From Demequinaceae bacterium (GTDB lineage: Bacteria; Actinomycetota; Actinomycetes; Actinomycetales; Demequinaceae), in the NCBI GenBank assembly GCA_016933155.1, contig JAFGBM010000005.1:231803-295802 (forward strand): 64,000 nucleotides of DNA. Reading direction: 5' to 3'. The first letter of the stretch is position 1, and every line of letters starts with the position of its first letter. The position numbers were made by a program, and so were the translations under genes. Shown here piece after piece: positions 18,563 to 25,834 of this stretch. Under the pieces are notes generated by a model. The model did not search any database. It had not been told where the DNA came from and saw only the letters and a list, made by a program, of their open reading frames with translations.

Positions 18563-19849
18563 ATGACGGATTCCGGAGAGACCGGCGGAACGAACGAGGC
18601 CGTGCTTGAGGTGTGCCGGCAGGCCAAGGAAGCCTCGAAGGTCCTCGCTCCGGCGACGCGCGCGATCAAGGACGCCGCCCTTCACAGCATGGCGGACGCG
18701 TTGCTCGCCCACGCGGGTGTGATCCTCAAGGCGAACGCGAAGGATTGCGACAAAGCGGCGAAGGCCGGGATATCCCCCGGGCTGCTCGATCGGCTCACCC
18801 TCACCGAGGAGCGGATCGCCAAGGCCGCCGACGCCCTCCGGGATCTCGCGGCCCTTCCCGATCCCGTGGGCCGGATCCGGCGGGGCTGGTCTCTGCCCAA
18901 TGGGCTTCGGCTGGTCCAGAAATCCGTCCCCCTCGGAGTCGTCGGGATGATCTACGAGGCCCGGCCGAACGTCACGGTCGATGTCGCGGGACTCGCGCTC
19001 AAGTCCGGGAATGCGGCTATCCTTCGCGGGGGGTCGGCGGCCGTCGCCTCGAACACGGCCATCGTCGAGATCCTTCAGGGGGCCCTGGAGGAGGCCGGGC
19101 TGCCCAGGGCCGCCCTTCAGAGCATCGACGCCCATGGGCGCGAGGGAGCCCGGGTCCTCATGACGGCTAGAGGGCTCGTGGACGTGCTGGTGCCCAGGGG
19201 AGGGCGGGACCTCATCCAGGCTGTCGTCGGGGAGTCGACGGTTCCGGCCATCGAGACGGGGGAGGGGAACTGCCACGTCTACCTCGACGCCTCGGCCCCG
19301 GTCGAGAGATCCGTCGCCATCACGGTCAATTCGAAGGCGCAGCGGGTGGGAGTGTGCAACGCCGCCGAGACCCTGCTCGTCCATCGGGAGGCCGCCCCCC
19401 GTGTCCTTCCCCCCGTCCTTCAGGCGCTCGCGGATGCTGGGGTGACGCTCCACGTCGACCCCAAGGCCGCGGTCCTTGCCCCGGAGGGGGTGGACACCGT
19501 CCCGGCGACCGATGGCGACTGGGAGACCGAGTACCTGTCCCTCGACATGGCCGTCAAGGTCGTGGGAAGCCTCGAGGAGGCCGTCGCCCACATCCGGACC
19601 TATGGGACGGGCCACACCGAAGCGATCGTGACCGACGATCTCGGCTCGGTGGAGGCCTTCATCCAGGGGCTCGACTCGGCGGCGATCATGGTCAACGCCT
19701 CGACCCGCTTCACCGATGGGGGGGAATTCGGCCTCGGCGCCGAGATCGGGATCTCCACCCAGAAGCTGCATGCTCGAGGGCCGATGGGCTTGGAGGAATT
19801 GACGACGACCACCTGGATCGCCTATGGGGACGGTCAGATCCGGTCCTGA
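18563..19849 (+). CDS. proA: Gamma-glutamyl phosphate reductase
   Basis: A 428-residue enzyme that reduces gamma-glutamyl phosphate with NADPH to glutamate semialdehyde, the second proline step. It belongs to the aldehyde dehydrogenase fold. The catalytic cysteine lies in [17 protein letters not shown], and the substrate-binding signature [13 protein letters not shown] is preserved. The [12 protein letters not shown] segment and the C-terminal [18 protein letters not shown] are family hallmarks. Nine bases separate it from proB; it may be both co-transcribed and read from its own leaderless promoter. Confidence 0.97.
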   Translation: MTDSGETGGTNEAVLEVCRQAKEASKVLAPATRAIKDAALHSMADALLAHAGVILKANAKDCDKAAKAGISPGLLDRLTLTEERIAKAADALRDLAALPDPVGRIRRGWSLPNGLRLVQKSVPLGVVGMIYEARPNVTVDVAGLALKSGNAAILRGGSAAVASNTAIVEILQGALEEAGLPRAALQSIDAHGREGARVLMTARGLVDVLVPRGGRDLIQAVVGESTVPAIETGEGNCHVYLDASAPVERSVAITVNSKAQRVGVCNAAETLLVHREAAPRVLPPVLQALADAGVTLHVDPKAAVLAPEGVDTVPATDGDWETEYLSLDMAVKVVGSLEEAVAHIRTYGTGHTEAIVTDDLGSVEAFIQGLDSAAIMVNASTRFTDGGEFGLGAEIGISTQKLHARGPMGLEELTTTTWIAYGDGQIRS

Positions 19850-19872
19850 CGGGCGTCCTGGGGGTGCTCGAC

Positions 19873-19901
19873 TTGGTTCCCTGGCGGAGGGTTGAGACAA
19901 T
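19873..19901 (+). promoter_or_regulatory. Predicted promoter of nadD
   Basis: TTGGTT (19873-19878), 17 bases, GACAAT (19896-19901), in the 79-base gap between proA and nadD. It would yield a short leader carrying the AAGGAAGG ribosome site of nadD. Confidence 0.45.
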
Positions 19902-19928
19902 GGGGGTCTAACGAAGGAAGGTTCTCGC

Positions 19929-20555
19929 GTGATTTCCAGCAACCTCCCGGAGCGGTTGATCGTGGAGAGCCCGAAGCGAATCGGCGTCTTGGGGGGCACA
20001 TTCGATCCGATTCACCTGGGCCACCTTGCCGCGGCGGGCGAGGTCGCAGGGGTGCTTTCCCTGGATCGGGTCTTCGTCGTGCCCACGGCGGGGCATCCGC
20101 TCAAGGACGGGAGTGAGGAGGCCTCAGCCGAAGACCGCCTGGCCATGGCGAGCCTTGCGGTCAGCGGCGACCCCCTCCTGCAGGTCTCGAGGGTGGACGT
20201 CGATCGGGGCATTCCGACGCATACCATCGACACTTTGACGGATCTGGGGGCCGAGACACCGGGCGCGGAATGGTTTTTCATCACGGGGGCGGACGCCCTC
20301 GCCCGGCTCGATGAGTGGCAGGAGGCGTCCCGGCTTCGGGACCTCGCAACCTTTGTGGGGGTCACGAGGCCGGGTTACGAATGGTCCGGTCCGATCGAGG
20401 GGGTCACCTTGGTCGAGGTCCCCGGATTCGATCTGTCCTCGACGGATGTCCGACGGAGGGTCAGGACGGGTCAGCCGTTCCGGTATTTAGTCCCCGGCTC
20501 AGTTGCCGATTACATAGAGGAGCACCACCTGTATCGCGGAGGTTCTGATGGCTGA
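19929..20555 (+). CDS. nadD: Nicotinate mononucleotide adenylyltransferase
   Basis: NadD, 208 residues, joins nicotinate mononucleotide to AMP in NAD synthesis. The nucleotidyltransferase motif GGTFDPIHLGHL (HxGH form HLGH) follows a 20-residue N-terminal extension. The C-terminal SSTDVRRRVRTG motif and the YLVPGSVADYIEEHHLY end are typical. The start is GTG at 19929 with AAGGAAGG upstream. The gene overlaps the next by 8 bases. proA-nadD-(membrane protein)-rsfS is a common actinobacterial order. Confidence 0.95.
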   Translation: MISSNLPERLIVESPKRIGVLGGTFDPIHLGHLAAAGEVAGVLSLDRVFVVPTAGHPLKDGSEEASAEDRLAMASLAVSGDPLLQVSRVDVDRGIPTHTIDTLTDLGAETPGAEWFFITGADALARLDEWQEASRLRDLATFVGVTRPGYEWSGPIEGVTLVEVPGFDLSSTDVRRRVRTGQPFRYLVPGSVADYIEEHHLYRGGSDG

Positions 20556-21669
20556 CGGGCAGCAACCTGTTTCGCGCCGTGCCCGGCGCGAGGCTCAAGC
20601 ACGCCCGCAGGCTTCTCAGGCGAGCGGGGAGGCGGCGTCCTCCTCGACTCCGTCCGCGAGCGAGAAGAGGGCCTCTCCGGGTGGAATGGCACCGGAAATC
20701 CACGCCGGGCTCGAATACTCGAGCGAGTTGCCCACATCCGAGGTGGCGGCGGCCTTCGCCGAACTCGAGCCGGACCCGCCGGAGGCGTCCAAGAGAGCCG
20801 AGGCTTCTCAGAAGGCCGAGGCTCCTCAGGAATCCGACAAGCCCCTGTCCCGTCGGGATCGCCGGAGACTGGAGCGGCTTGAGCACCCCATGGAAACGTG
20901 GACCGCAGAAGAGGAGACGCGGCACACAGGCCAGGTTCCGGCGATGACCCCGGAGGCGATCTCCCATCAGGAGGAACTCGCCCGGCAAAAGGCCGCGGCC
21001 GCACAGGAGGAGGCTCGAGCCGCCAGCGGGGGCATCCCCGTCGTCAACCGCGTCTCCATGAGGGAGCCCCAGCAGGCGGCGTCCGATGAATCTCAGCAGC
21101 CCCGGCAGGGGACGCCTGGGGAGCCTCAACAGCCCCCCCAGGCCATTCCCCCGGGCGGGCCTCGGCCCGTGCCGGTGCCCCCCGCGCCGGCGACACCCCT
21201 CGTCGTGCCGCAGTTGGCCGGATCGGCGGCTTCTGGAGGAGCCTCCCCGGGGGTTCCGCAGGGTGGGATGCCGCCCCAGGCTCCTCAGCCTGCTCCACCG
21301 ACGCTCGGGGCCCAGGCGGCGGGTTTTGAGACGTTGGTCGCCGGGGCAAGCGCGCCGCCTCAGCCCAAGCCCCCGACGGTCTCCGTCCCTCAGGTGGCAG
21401 GTCCGTTCATGCCTCCCGGATCCGCGCCGGAGGGAGACGCGTTCGCCCCGCCCGGTCAGGGGATGATCGTTCCGGGCACGGGAACCCTCCAGTCCGCGAC
21501 GGGGACGCTGCGCACGGTCCCCGGCACCGGGGCCATCCCGCGACCGATGGTCGAGATCCACCCCGCCGGGGGGGTCCGGCATTTCGGCTGGCCTCAACTC
21601 CTCCTACTCGCGGCCGCCGCGTTCGCCCTCGGTGTCGTCATCTGGAATGTGGCGGCGCGGAGCAGTTGA
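20548..21669 (+). CDS. Unknown proline/glutamine-rich protein with one C-terminal membrane anchor
   Basis: I do not recognise a family. The 373 residues are mostly low complexity: an N-terminal basic/Ala/Ser segment, an acidic patch, a LSRRDRRRLERLEHP motif near residue 110, a coiled, Glu/Ala-rich piece (EELARQKAAAAQEEARAA), and then about 150 residues rich in Pro, Gln and Gly. It ends with one hydrophobic helix (PQLLLLAAAAFALGVVIWNV) and a short basic tail, the layout of a tail-anchored protein with a large cytoplasmic domain. In many relatives a LytR-CpsA-Psr protein sits between nadD and rsfS; this protein shows none of its motifs. CGGAGG precedes the ATG. Confidence 0.65.
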   Translation: MADGQQPVSRRARREAQARPQASQASGEAASSSTPSASEKRASPGGMAPEIHAGLEYSSELPTSEVAAAFAELEPDPPEASKRAEASQKAEAPQESDKPLSRRDRRRLERLEHPMETWTAEEETRHTGQVPAMTPEAISHQEELARQKAAAAQEEARAASGGIPVVNRVSMREPQQAASDESQQPRQGTPGEPQQPPQAIPPGGPRPVPVPPAPATPLVVPQLAGSAASGGASPGVPQGGMPPQAPQPAPPTLGAQAAGFETLVAGASAPPQPKPPTVSVPQVAGPFMPPGSAPEGDAFAPPGQGMIVPGTGTLQSATGTLRTVPGTGAIPRPMVEIHPAGGVRHFGWPQLLLLAAAAFALGVVIWNVAARSS

Positions 21670-22028
21670 GCGCCTCCATAGGAGCAATCCGGCTCACAGA
21701 GAAGGCCGCGAGGGCGGCCGCGGCCGTCAAGGCCGATGACATCGTCGCCATCGACGTGAGCCGTCAGATTCCGTTTGCCGACGTCTTTCTGCTCGCATCC
21801 GGGTCGAACGAGCGTCAGGTCCTGGCCATCGCGGAGCGAATCGAGGAGGAGCTGGGCAGGGGTGGAGACCGTGCGGTCCGAAAGGAGGGGGCCAGGGCGG
21901 GGAGATGGGTTCTCCTGGACTTCAACGAGATCATCGTGCACGTATTCCATCAGGAGGAGCGGGCGTATTACAGCCTCGAGAGGCTATGGAAGGACGGGGC
22001 GGTCGTCCCGCTTCCGGCAGACCTCTAG
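21666..22028 (+). CDS. rsfS: Ribosomal silencing factor RsfS
   Basis: A 120-residue RsfS (Iojap) protein that binds L14 on the free 50S subunit and blocks subunit joining in starvation. The hallmarks are DIVAIDVSRQIPFADVFLLA, the SNERQVLAIAERIEEEL helix, and RWVLLDFNEIIVHVFHQEER, the conserved D(F/Y)..IIVH.F core. The start is a rare TTG at 21666 that overlaps the previous TGA stop (TTGA), so it depends on reinitiation. The downstream ATGs would remove conserved sequence. A tRNA gene follows. Confidence 0.93.
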   Translation: MSASIGAIRLTEKAARAAAAVKADDIVAIDVSRQIPFADVFLLASGSNERQVLAIAERIEEELGRGGDRAVRKEGARAGRWVLLDFNEIIVHVFHQEERAYYSLERLWKDGAVVPLPADL

Positions 22029-22040
22029 ACGCCGACCGGA

Positions 22041-22071
22041 TTGGTGCGGACCTCGGATCAGCGGGTAAGAT
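22041..22071 (+). promoter_or_regulatory. Predicted promoter of tRNA-Ala
   Basis: TTGGTG (22041-22046), a 19-base spacer and TAAGAT (22066-22071) stand 27 bases before the tRNA. A short hairpin (CGCCC-TTT-CGGGCG) lies between the -10 box and the tRNA and would be in the 5' precursor. Confidence 0.4.
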
Positions 22072-22098
22072 GGCGCTCGCCCTTTCGGGCGTACGGAC

Positions 22099-22171
22099 GG
22101 GGCTGTGGCGCAGCTGGTAGCGCACCTGCATGGCATGCAGGGGGTCAGGGGTTCGAGTCCCCTCAGCTCCA
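22099..22171 (+). tRNA. tRNA-Ala(GGC)
   Basis: A 73-base cloverleaf. The acceptor stem GGGGCTG pairs with CAGCTCC (one G-U), the D-arm contains GCGCAGCTGGTAGCGC, the anticodon stem CCTGC/GCAGG holds the loop ATGGCAT with anticodon GGC (alanine, codons GCC/GCU), and the T-arm has GGTTCGAGTCC. The discriminator base is A. The terminal CCA is not encoded. Confidence 0.96.
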
Positions 22172-22198
22172 CTCGAAGACCGATCAAGGGAGGGCCAG

Positions 22199-22471
22199 AT
22201 GGCCGAGAGCAAGAAGACTTCAGCACCCAAAGCCAAGACGACGGCGAGCAAGGAGACAACCGTCACCGTCTGCTGCGAGGACTCGAGTGGCGACAAAGCC
22301 GCCAGGGCAGGCGGGGCCGGGGGAGGCGCGGTCTACGGACTCGGTCTCATCGGTGCCGCGGTGTACTACATCCAAGAATCGACCGGATTCGGCGAGTTCC
22401 TGGTCGCGTGCCTGAAGGCCATCGTCTGGCCGGCATTCGTCGTCTACGACCTTCTCCAGCACATGGCCTAG
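22199..22471 (+). CDS. Small two-helix membrane protein with a vicinal cysteine pair
   Basis: A 90-residue protein of unknown function. A Lys/Thr/Ala-rich N-terminus leads to a CCEDSS motif (two adjacent cysteines), then a glycine run and two hydrophobic segments: AVYGLGLIGAAVYYIQ and FLVACLKAIVWPAFVVYDLL. Proteins with a similar GxVYGLGxIGAxxYY...KAxxWPAFxVY pattern occur in many bacteria without assigned roles (from memory). AAGGGAGG precedes the ATG at 22199. An in-frame ATG at 22130 exists but lies inside the tRNA, so it is rejected. A strong hairpin follows. Confidence 0.75.
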   Translation: MAESKKTSAPKAKTTASKETTVTVCCEDSSGDKAARAGGAGGGAVYGLGLIGAAVYYIQESTGFGEFLVACLKAIVWPAFVVYDLLQHMA

Positions 22472-22543
22472 GCGAGAGTCCCTCATGGGCTTGCCTCAGG
22501 CGATTCGCGCCAAGGGCAGGGATGAAGGTGCGGACGGCACGAA

Positions 22544-22569
22544 AGAGGGGCCCCCGAAGGGGCCCCTCT
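22544..22569. terminator. Strong hairpin terminator between convergent genes
   Basis: AGAGGGGCCCC, loop CGAA, GGGGCCCCTCT: a perfect 11-base-pair stem with a stable CGAA tetraloop. There is no run of T, as is common for actinobacterial terminators. It lies between the plus-strand gene ending at 22471 and the minus-strand gene ending at 22612 and may serve both. Confidence 0.75.
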
Positions 22570-22611
22570 GCCGCGTCTAGCGGGTTCCTGTTGGCCGGAG
22601 TGCCAGACCGG

Positions 22612-23349
22612 TCACTTCTTGTTCGATGTGCTCGGTGCCTTGGTCTTCGCATCGTTCGTCGGCATTGGCTTGGCCGCGGGCTTGGCTGCGACACCCGGTG
22701 CGCCTACGGGGGCGCCCATGGAGACCCAGATGAGGCCGAGTCCGGCGACGATGGAGGTCAGGCCGATGCCGCCGAGAAGGCCGGCAATGCCGTAGCCCAT
22801 CTGCAGGGTCGAGGCGGTCACGCTGCCCACCCCGAGTTCGGCGATGAGGCCATGGACGGTCCCGGTCCAGGCCTTCTCACGAGCCGGGCCCTCGAGCGGG
22901 TGGCTGCGGTCGAAGTCGGTCCAGTAGCGGCCATCCACCTCGAATGAGTACTCACCGGCGGGGAAGAGCTCCCCGTTGTATTCCTTGTCCTCGGTGAGCA
23001 CGATCGTCTGGGTGCCGTGCAGCGTGTGGTACGCGACCGTCGCCATCTGGTACATGTACTCGCTCCCCGTGTTGACCAGGGGGTCATCGGGGTCGAGTTC
23101 GCCCATGTTGACGGGGTACTTCCAGTCGTCCTCGAGAAGCGCCAGGATCGCTTGGGCTCCCTCGACCGTCCCTCGATCGACGAGTTGTCCCTCTTCGTCA
23201 TAGCTCAGGGTGACGTCCTGGGCCGCGCTGAATGCCTGGAGGGAGTCTGCCCCCGCCTTGACCTTCATGAACGCGAACACCCCACCGGCGATGAACACAA
23301 GGCCGATGACCGCCAGGGCGGCTCCCAGGGTCTTCAATCGTTTGCTCAT
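22612..23349 (-). CDS. Conserved actinobacterial membrane protein of unknown function, iron-box controlled
   Basis: A 245-residue protein with a membrane helix at about residues 8-28, an extracytoplasmic domain of about 140 residues (YDEEGQLVDRGT, DPLVNTGSEYMYQMATVAYH, DGRYWTDFDRSHPLEGPARE), a second hydrophobic stretch near residues 180-212 and a basic Ala/Pro/Lys tail. Similar proteins are widespread in actinobacteria and are sometimes labelled ring-opening dioxygenase LigA by automatic pipelines; nothing here supports such an enzyme. AGGAGGATC precedes the ATG. A strong iron-box-like operator lies about 20 bases upstream, so expression may respond to iron. Confidence 0.75.
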   Translation of the reverse strand: MSKRLKTLGAALAVIGLVFIAGGVFAFMKVKAGADSLQAFSAAQDVTLSYDEEGQLVDRGTVEGAQAILALLEDDWKYPVNMGELDPDDPLVNTGSEYMYQMATVAYHTLHGTQTIVLTEDKEYNGELFPAGEYSFEVDGRYWTDFDRSHPLEGPAREKAWTGTVHGLIAELGVGSVTASTLQMGYGIAGLLGGIGLTSIVAGLGLIWVSMGAPVGAPGVAAKPAAKPMPTNDAKTKAPSTSNKK

Positions 23350-23368
23350 GTGGATGATCCTCCTATTG

Positions 23369-23387
23369 TTTGGTAAGGCTAACCTAC
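23369..23387 (-). promoter_or_regulatory. Strong DtxR/IdeR-type iron box
   Basis: TTTGGTAAGGCTAACCTAC on the plus strand matches the consensus TTAGGTTAGGCTAACCTAA at 16 of 19 positions by hand alignment. It lies just upstream of the ribosome site of the minus-strand gene and contains TAGGTT on that strand, a possible -10 box, so an iron-loaded repressor would block transcription. Confidence 0.65.
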
Positions 23388-23493
23388 ATCGTTTCCATCC
23401 TGCCTCGGCGATCCGTCCCCTGATTGGGACCTATGTCCTCGCACCTAGCGAAATCGGGAATCGCTCGTGGCCTTCGACCGGTTCGCGAGGGCC

Positions 23494-23514
23494 TAGAATT
23501 CGAGAGTCCTCGAA
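23494..23514 (+). promoter_or_regulatory. MFS promoter with overlapping inverted repeat
   Basis: TAGAAT (23494-23499) is a good -10 box. The perfect repeat TTCGAG-AGTC-CTCGAA (23499-23514) begins on its last base and covers the expected transcription start, the position of a classical repressor operator. A possible -35 (TTCGAC) is only 15 bases upstream. Confidence 0.4.
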
Positions 23515-23550
23515 ACGTTTCGTTTTCTTCGTGCAAGAAAGCCAGGTCAC

Positions 23551-24732
23551 GTGTCCACCCGCCTCCGCACTCGGGCTCCGGTGCCCCTCGTCCTCCTCGC
23601 CCTCGCCTCTGGTGCCTTCGCCATCGGCGCATCGCAGGGTGGTTCCGGTGGGGTCATGCTCGAGCAGGCGCAGGGACTGGGGACGACGAACGAACTCATC
23701 GGCATCTCGATTTCCGCCTACGCCCTCGGCGTGGTGGTCTCCGCCCCCCTCCTCGCCATCCTCCTGGCCCGGCAAGACCGTCGTTCGATCCTGTTGTGGA
23801 TGATGGCCATCGCCGTCGTCTTCAATGCCCTGACGGCGATTGTCCCGAACATCTCCCTCCTGATCGGGGTGAGGTTCCTGTCGGCCATCCCTCATGGGGT
23901 TTTCCTCGGTGCGGGATCCGTCGTGGGGGCAAGGGTCATGGGGCCGAATCGTCGGGGACGGGCCATGGCCATCATGATGGCCGGATACACCGTCGCCATC
24001 ATCGTGGCCGTGCCCCTCATGAAATGGATTTCGGCCAACGTGAGTTGGCGCTGGGCCTTCGCCTCCGTCGCCCTGGCCTCCCTCGTCTCGCTCATCTTGG
24101 TGGCCTTCGTCGTGCCCTCGGTTCCAGCCCGGGACGGGGCCAAGTGGCGGCAGGACGTCGCCCATCTCAGGGGGCGCACGGTGTGGGCCGCGATCGCCTT
24201 CGTGGCGATCGGATTCGCGGGGTTCGGCGCGGTGTTCTCGTACATCGTGCCCATCCTCCAAGAGGTCGATCTCCTCAGCGTGAACGCGGTGAGCGCCGTG
24301 CTGGCGATCAACGGGATCGCGATGACCATCACCACCCTCGTCGCAGGAAAGGTCACCGACGCCTCACCCGCCCGTTCGGCTCGTATCGGGATGGTCGCCG
24401 CCGTCTTCTGCTTCGCCGTCCTCTCCGTCTGGGGAGGAGGGGCCGTAGCCGGTGTGGCGTCCGCCATCCTCATCAGTGCGGCGGCCGCATTCGTCTCCCA
24501 GGGAGCCCAGACCCACTTCATGGACGTCGTCCATGCATCGCCGATGTTGGGGGCGGCCATGTCCCACGCGTCCCTAAACCTGGCGAATGCGGCGGGCGCC
24601 GCGGCGGGGGCCGTCGTCATCGGCGCAGGCCTGGGCTACCTCGCCACCGCATGGGTGGCATTCGTCCTCACGCTGGCGGGCCTGGCCATCCTCACCTGGG
24701 GTCCAGGGTTCCGAAAGGCCCGCACGGCGTAG
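23551..24732 (+). CDS. Major facilitator superfamily transporter (AraJ-like)
   Basis: A 393-residue transporter with about twelve membrane helices, of the drug-efflux/AraJ branch of the MFS. The inter-helix 2-3 loop reads LARQDRRSILLW (relaxed form of the GxxxDRxGRR signature) and helix 4 begins GVRFLSAIPHGVFLGAG, with the PHG motif common in AraJ/YdhP proteins. The likely role is proton-driven export of a small molecule; the substrate is unknown. The start is a GTG at 23551 with only a weak ribosome site (CCAGG). It is divergent from the iron-box gene and followed by hemC after 32 bases. Confidence 0.85.
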   Translation: MSTRLRTRAPVPLVLLALASGAFAIGASQGGSGGVMLEQAQGLGTTNELIGISISAYALGVVVSAPLLAILLARQDRRSILLWMMAIAVVFNALTAIVPNISLLIGVRFLSAIPHGVFLGAGSVVGARVMGPNRRGRAMAIMMAGYTVAIIVAVPLMKWISANVSWRWAFASVALASLVSLILVAFVVPSVPARDGAKWRQDVAHLRGRTVWAAIAFVAIGFAGFGAVFSYIVPILQEVDLLSVNAVSAVLAINGIAMTITTLVAGKVTDASPARSARIGMVAAVFCFAVLSVWGGGAVAGVASAILISAAAAFVSQGAQTHFMDVVHASPMLGAAMSHASLNLANAAGAAAGAVVIGAGLGYLATAWVAFVLTLAGLAILTWGPGFRKARTA

Positions 24733-24752
24733 GCGTCGATGCCGGGCTGTGG

Positions 24753-24758
24753 CACGCT
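24753..24758 (+). promoter_or_regulatory. Possible leaderless -10 box of the hemC-like gene
   Basis: CACGCT, six bases, then the ATG at 24765. The first base departs from TANNNT but the second A and sixth T, the most conserved positions, are present. No ribosome site is visible. Confidence 0.35.
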
Positions 24759-24764
24759 TATGCC

Positions 24765-25679
24765 ATGAAGGTCCGGCTGGGCACCCGCGCGAGTGGCCTC
24801 GCCCGCGCACATTCGGGATTCGTCACGGACCGACTCGCGGAGGTGGCGTCGGAGGCGGATACCGACCTCGATATCGTGGTCGTACCCGTGACGGCCGAGA
24901 AGGACTCCCCTGAGGGGCGTTCGCCGAGATCCGGCCAGGGGGTCCTCATCGCCGCCCTCCGGGTCGCCCTCTTGTCCGGGGAATGCGACATGGTGGTCCA
25001 TGCACTCGAGGATGTGCCGATCGAAGGGCATCCGGAACTGGCCATCCAAGCCATACTCAAGCGCCGCGATGCCAGGGATGCCCTCTGCACGGACGGGCCC
25101 CTCCTCGCCGATCTCCCGGCCGGGGCCAGAATCGCTGCGGACTCGTCTCGTCGAACGGCGCAGGTTCTCGCACTTCGGCCCGACCTCCAGGCGGTCGAGA
25201 CGGCAGGCTCCATCGACTTCCAGTTCGAGAGGCTTTCCGGCGGAGAGTACGAAGGCCTCGTCCTCGGCAAAGCCGACCTCGACGCCGTCGGCAGACCCCA
25301 CTCCGCCGTCCAGATATTCGAGGTGGACGACGTCGTTCCCGCCGCGGGGCAGGGAACCCTCATCGTCGAGACCCGGGCGAATGCCCCCGAATGGCTCCGG
25401 AGCCTGCTCCGTGCCTTCGATGACAAGGAGACGCGTTCGATCGCGATCGCGGAACGTTCCGTGCTGGAGGTGCTCGATGCGGGGACGACGTCCCCCGTCG
25501 GGGTCAACGCCGTGTTGTCCGGCACGTCGCTTCGACTTCACGTCCGGGTCCTCAATCGGGCTGGAACCCTAATCCTGAACGATTTCTCCGAGGCGACGCC
25601 GGACCACGCCAGGACCCTCGGGCGCAATGCCGGGCTCACCATTCTGGGTCGTGGCGGTGCCAGGCTCCTCAAGTCCTAG
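24765..25679 (+). CDS. hemC: Hydroxymethylbilane synthase homologue lacking the cofactor cysteine
   Basis: A 304-residue protein with the HemC fold throughout: LGTRASGLARAHSG at the start, HALEDVP (79-85), SSRRTAQVL (127-135), GSIDFQFERL (148-157), AAGQGTLIVE and ERSVLEVLDAG...PVG near the end. HemC joins four porphobilinogens using a dipyrromethane cofactor bound to a cysteine. Here the cysteine (GGCxxPIG) is T241, the lysine of HSxKDVP is E82, and the TRL arginine of GNVxTRL is Q153, while the catalytic aspartate (D83) and the RR pair (129-130) remain. It may be inactive or repurposed. Alternative: a haem-synthesis relic. The frame upstream of 24765 belongs to the MFS region and is not part of it. 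Confidence 0.8.
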   Translation: MKVRLGTRASGLARAHSGFVTDRLAEVASEADTDLDIVVVPVTAEKDSPEGRSPRSGQGVLIAALRVALLSGECDMVVHALEDVPIEGHPELAIQAILKRRDARDALCTDGPLLADLPAGARIAADSSRRTAQVLALRPDLQAVETAGSIDFQFERLSGGEYEGLVLGKADLDAVGRPHSAVQIFEVDDVVPAAGQGTLIVETRANAPEWLRSLLRAFDDKETRSIAIAERSVLEVLDAGTTSPVGVNAVLSGTSLRLHVRVLNRAGTLILNDFSEATPDHARTLGRNAGLTILGRGGARLLKS

Positions 25680-25692
25680 CCGGCCCGAGCCG

Positions 25693-25757
25693 GAGGGCTG
25701 AGGGCTGCAGGGCTGCAGGGCTGAAGGCTGGACGCTGAGGGCCGGAGGGCTGAGGGG
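25693..25757. repeat. Short AGGGCTG-type repeats after hemC
   Basis: About eight imperfect copies of a 7-8 base unit (AGGGCTG, GGGCTGC, AGGCTGG) fill the gap after the hemC-like gene. The copies are too short and direct to be CRISPR. No function is suggested. Confidence 0.5.
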
Positions 25758-25822
25758 GTGGACGCCCGCGAGCGAACCCCCGGTGAGGCGGGGAAATTCT
25801 GTGCTTCGGTCGGACGGACGGC

Positions 25823-25828
25823 TAGGCT
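25823..25828 (+). promoter_or_regulatory. Leaderless -10 box of the membrane glycosyltransferase-like gene
   Basis: TAGGCT, six bases, ATG at 25835. The gap has no Shine-Dalgarno sequence. One of the clearest cases of the leaderless arrangement in this window. Confidence 0.55.
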
Positions 25829-25834
25829 CGGGCC

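Noticed and set aside
22612..23349. A ring-opening dioxygenase (LigA) label for the membrane protein.
   Set aside because: Two membrane helices, an outside domain and no dioxygenase metal motif; the label would come from composition-based misannotation.
23424..24764. An upstream extension that would fuse about 447 codons to the hemC-like protein.
   Set aside because: It runs through the MFS gene in another frame and has no similarity; the ATG at 24765 gives the standard HemC N-terminus.
25693..25757. Possible CRISPR-like repeats.
   Set aside because: Units are 7-8 bases, direct and without spacers; no cas gene is in the window.
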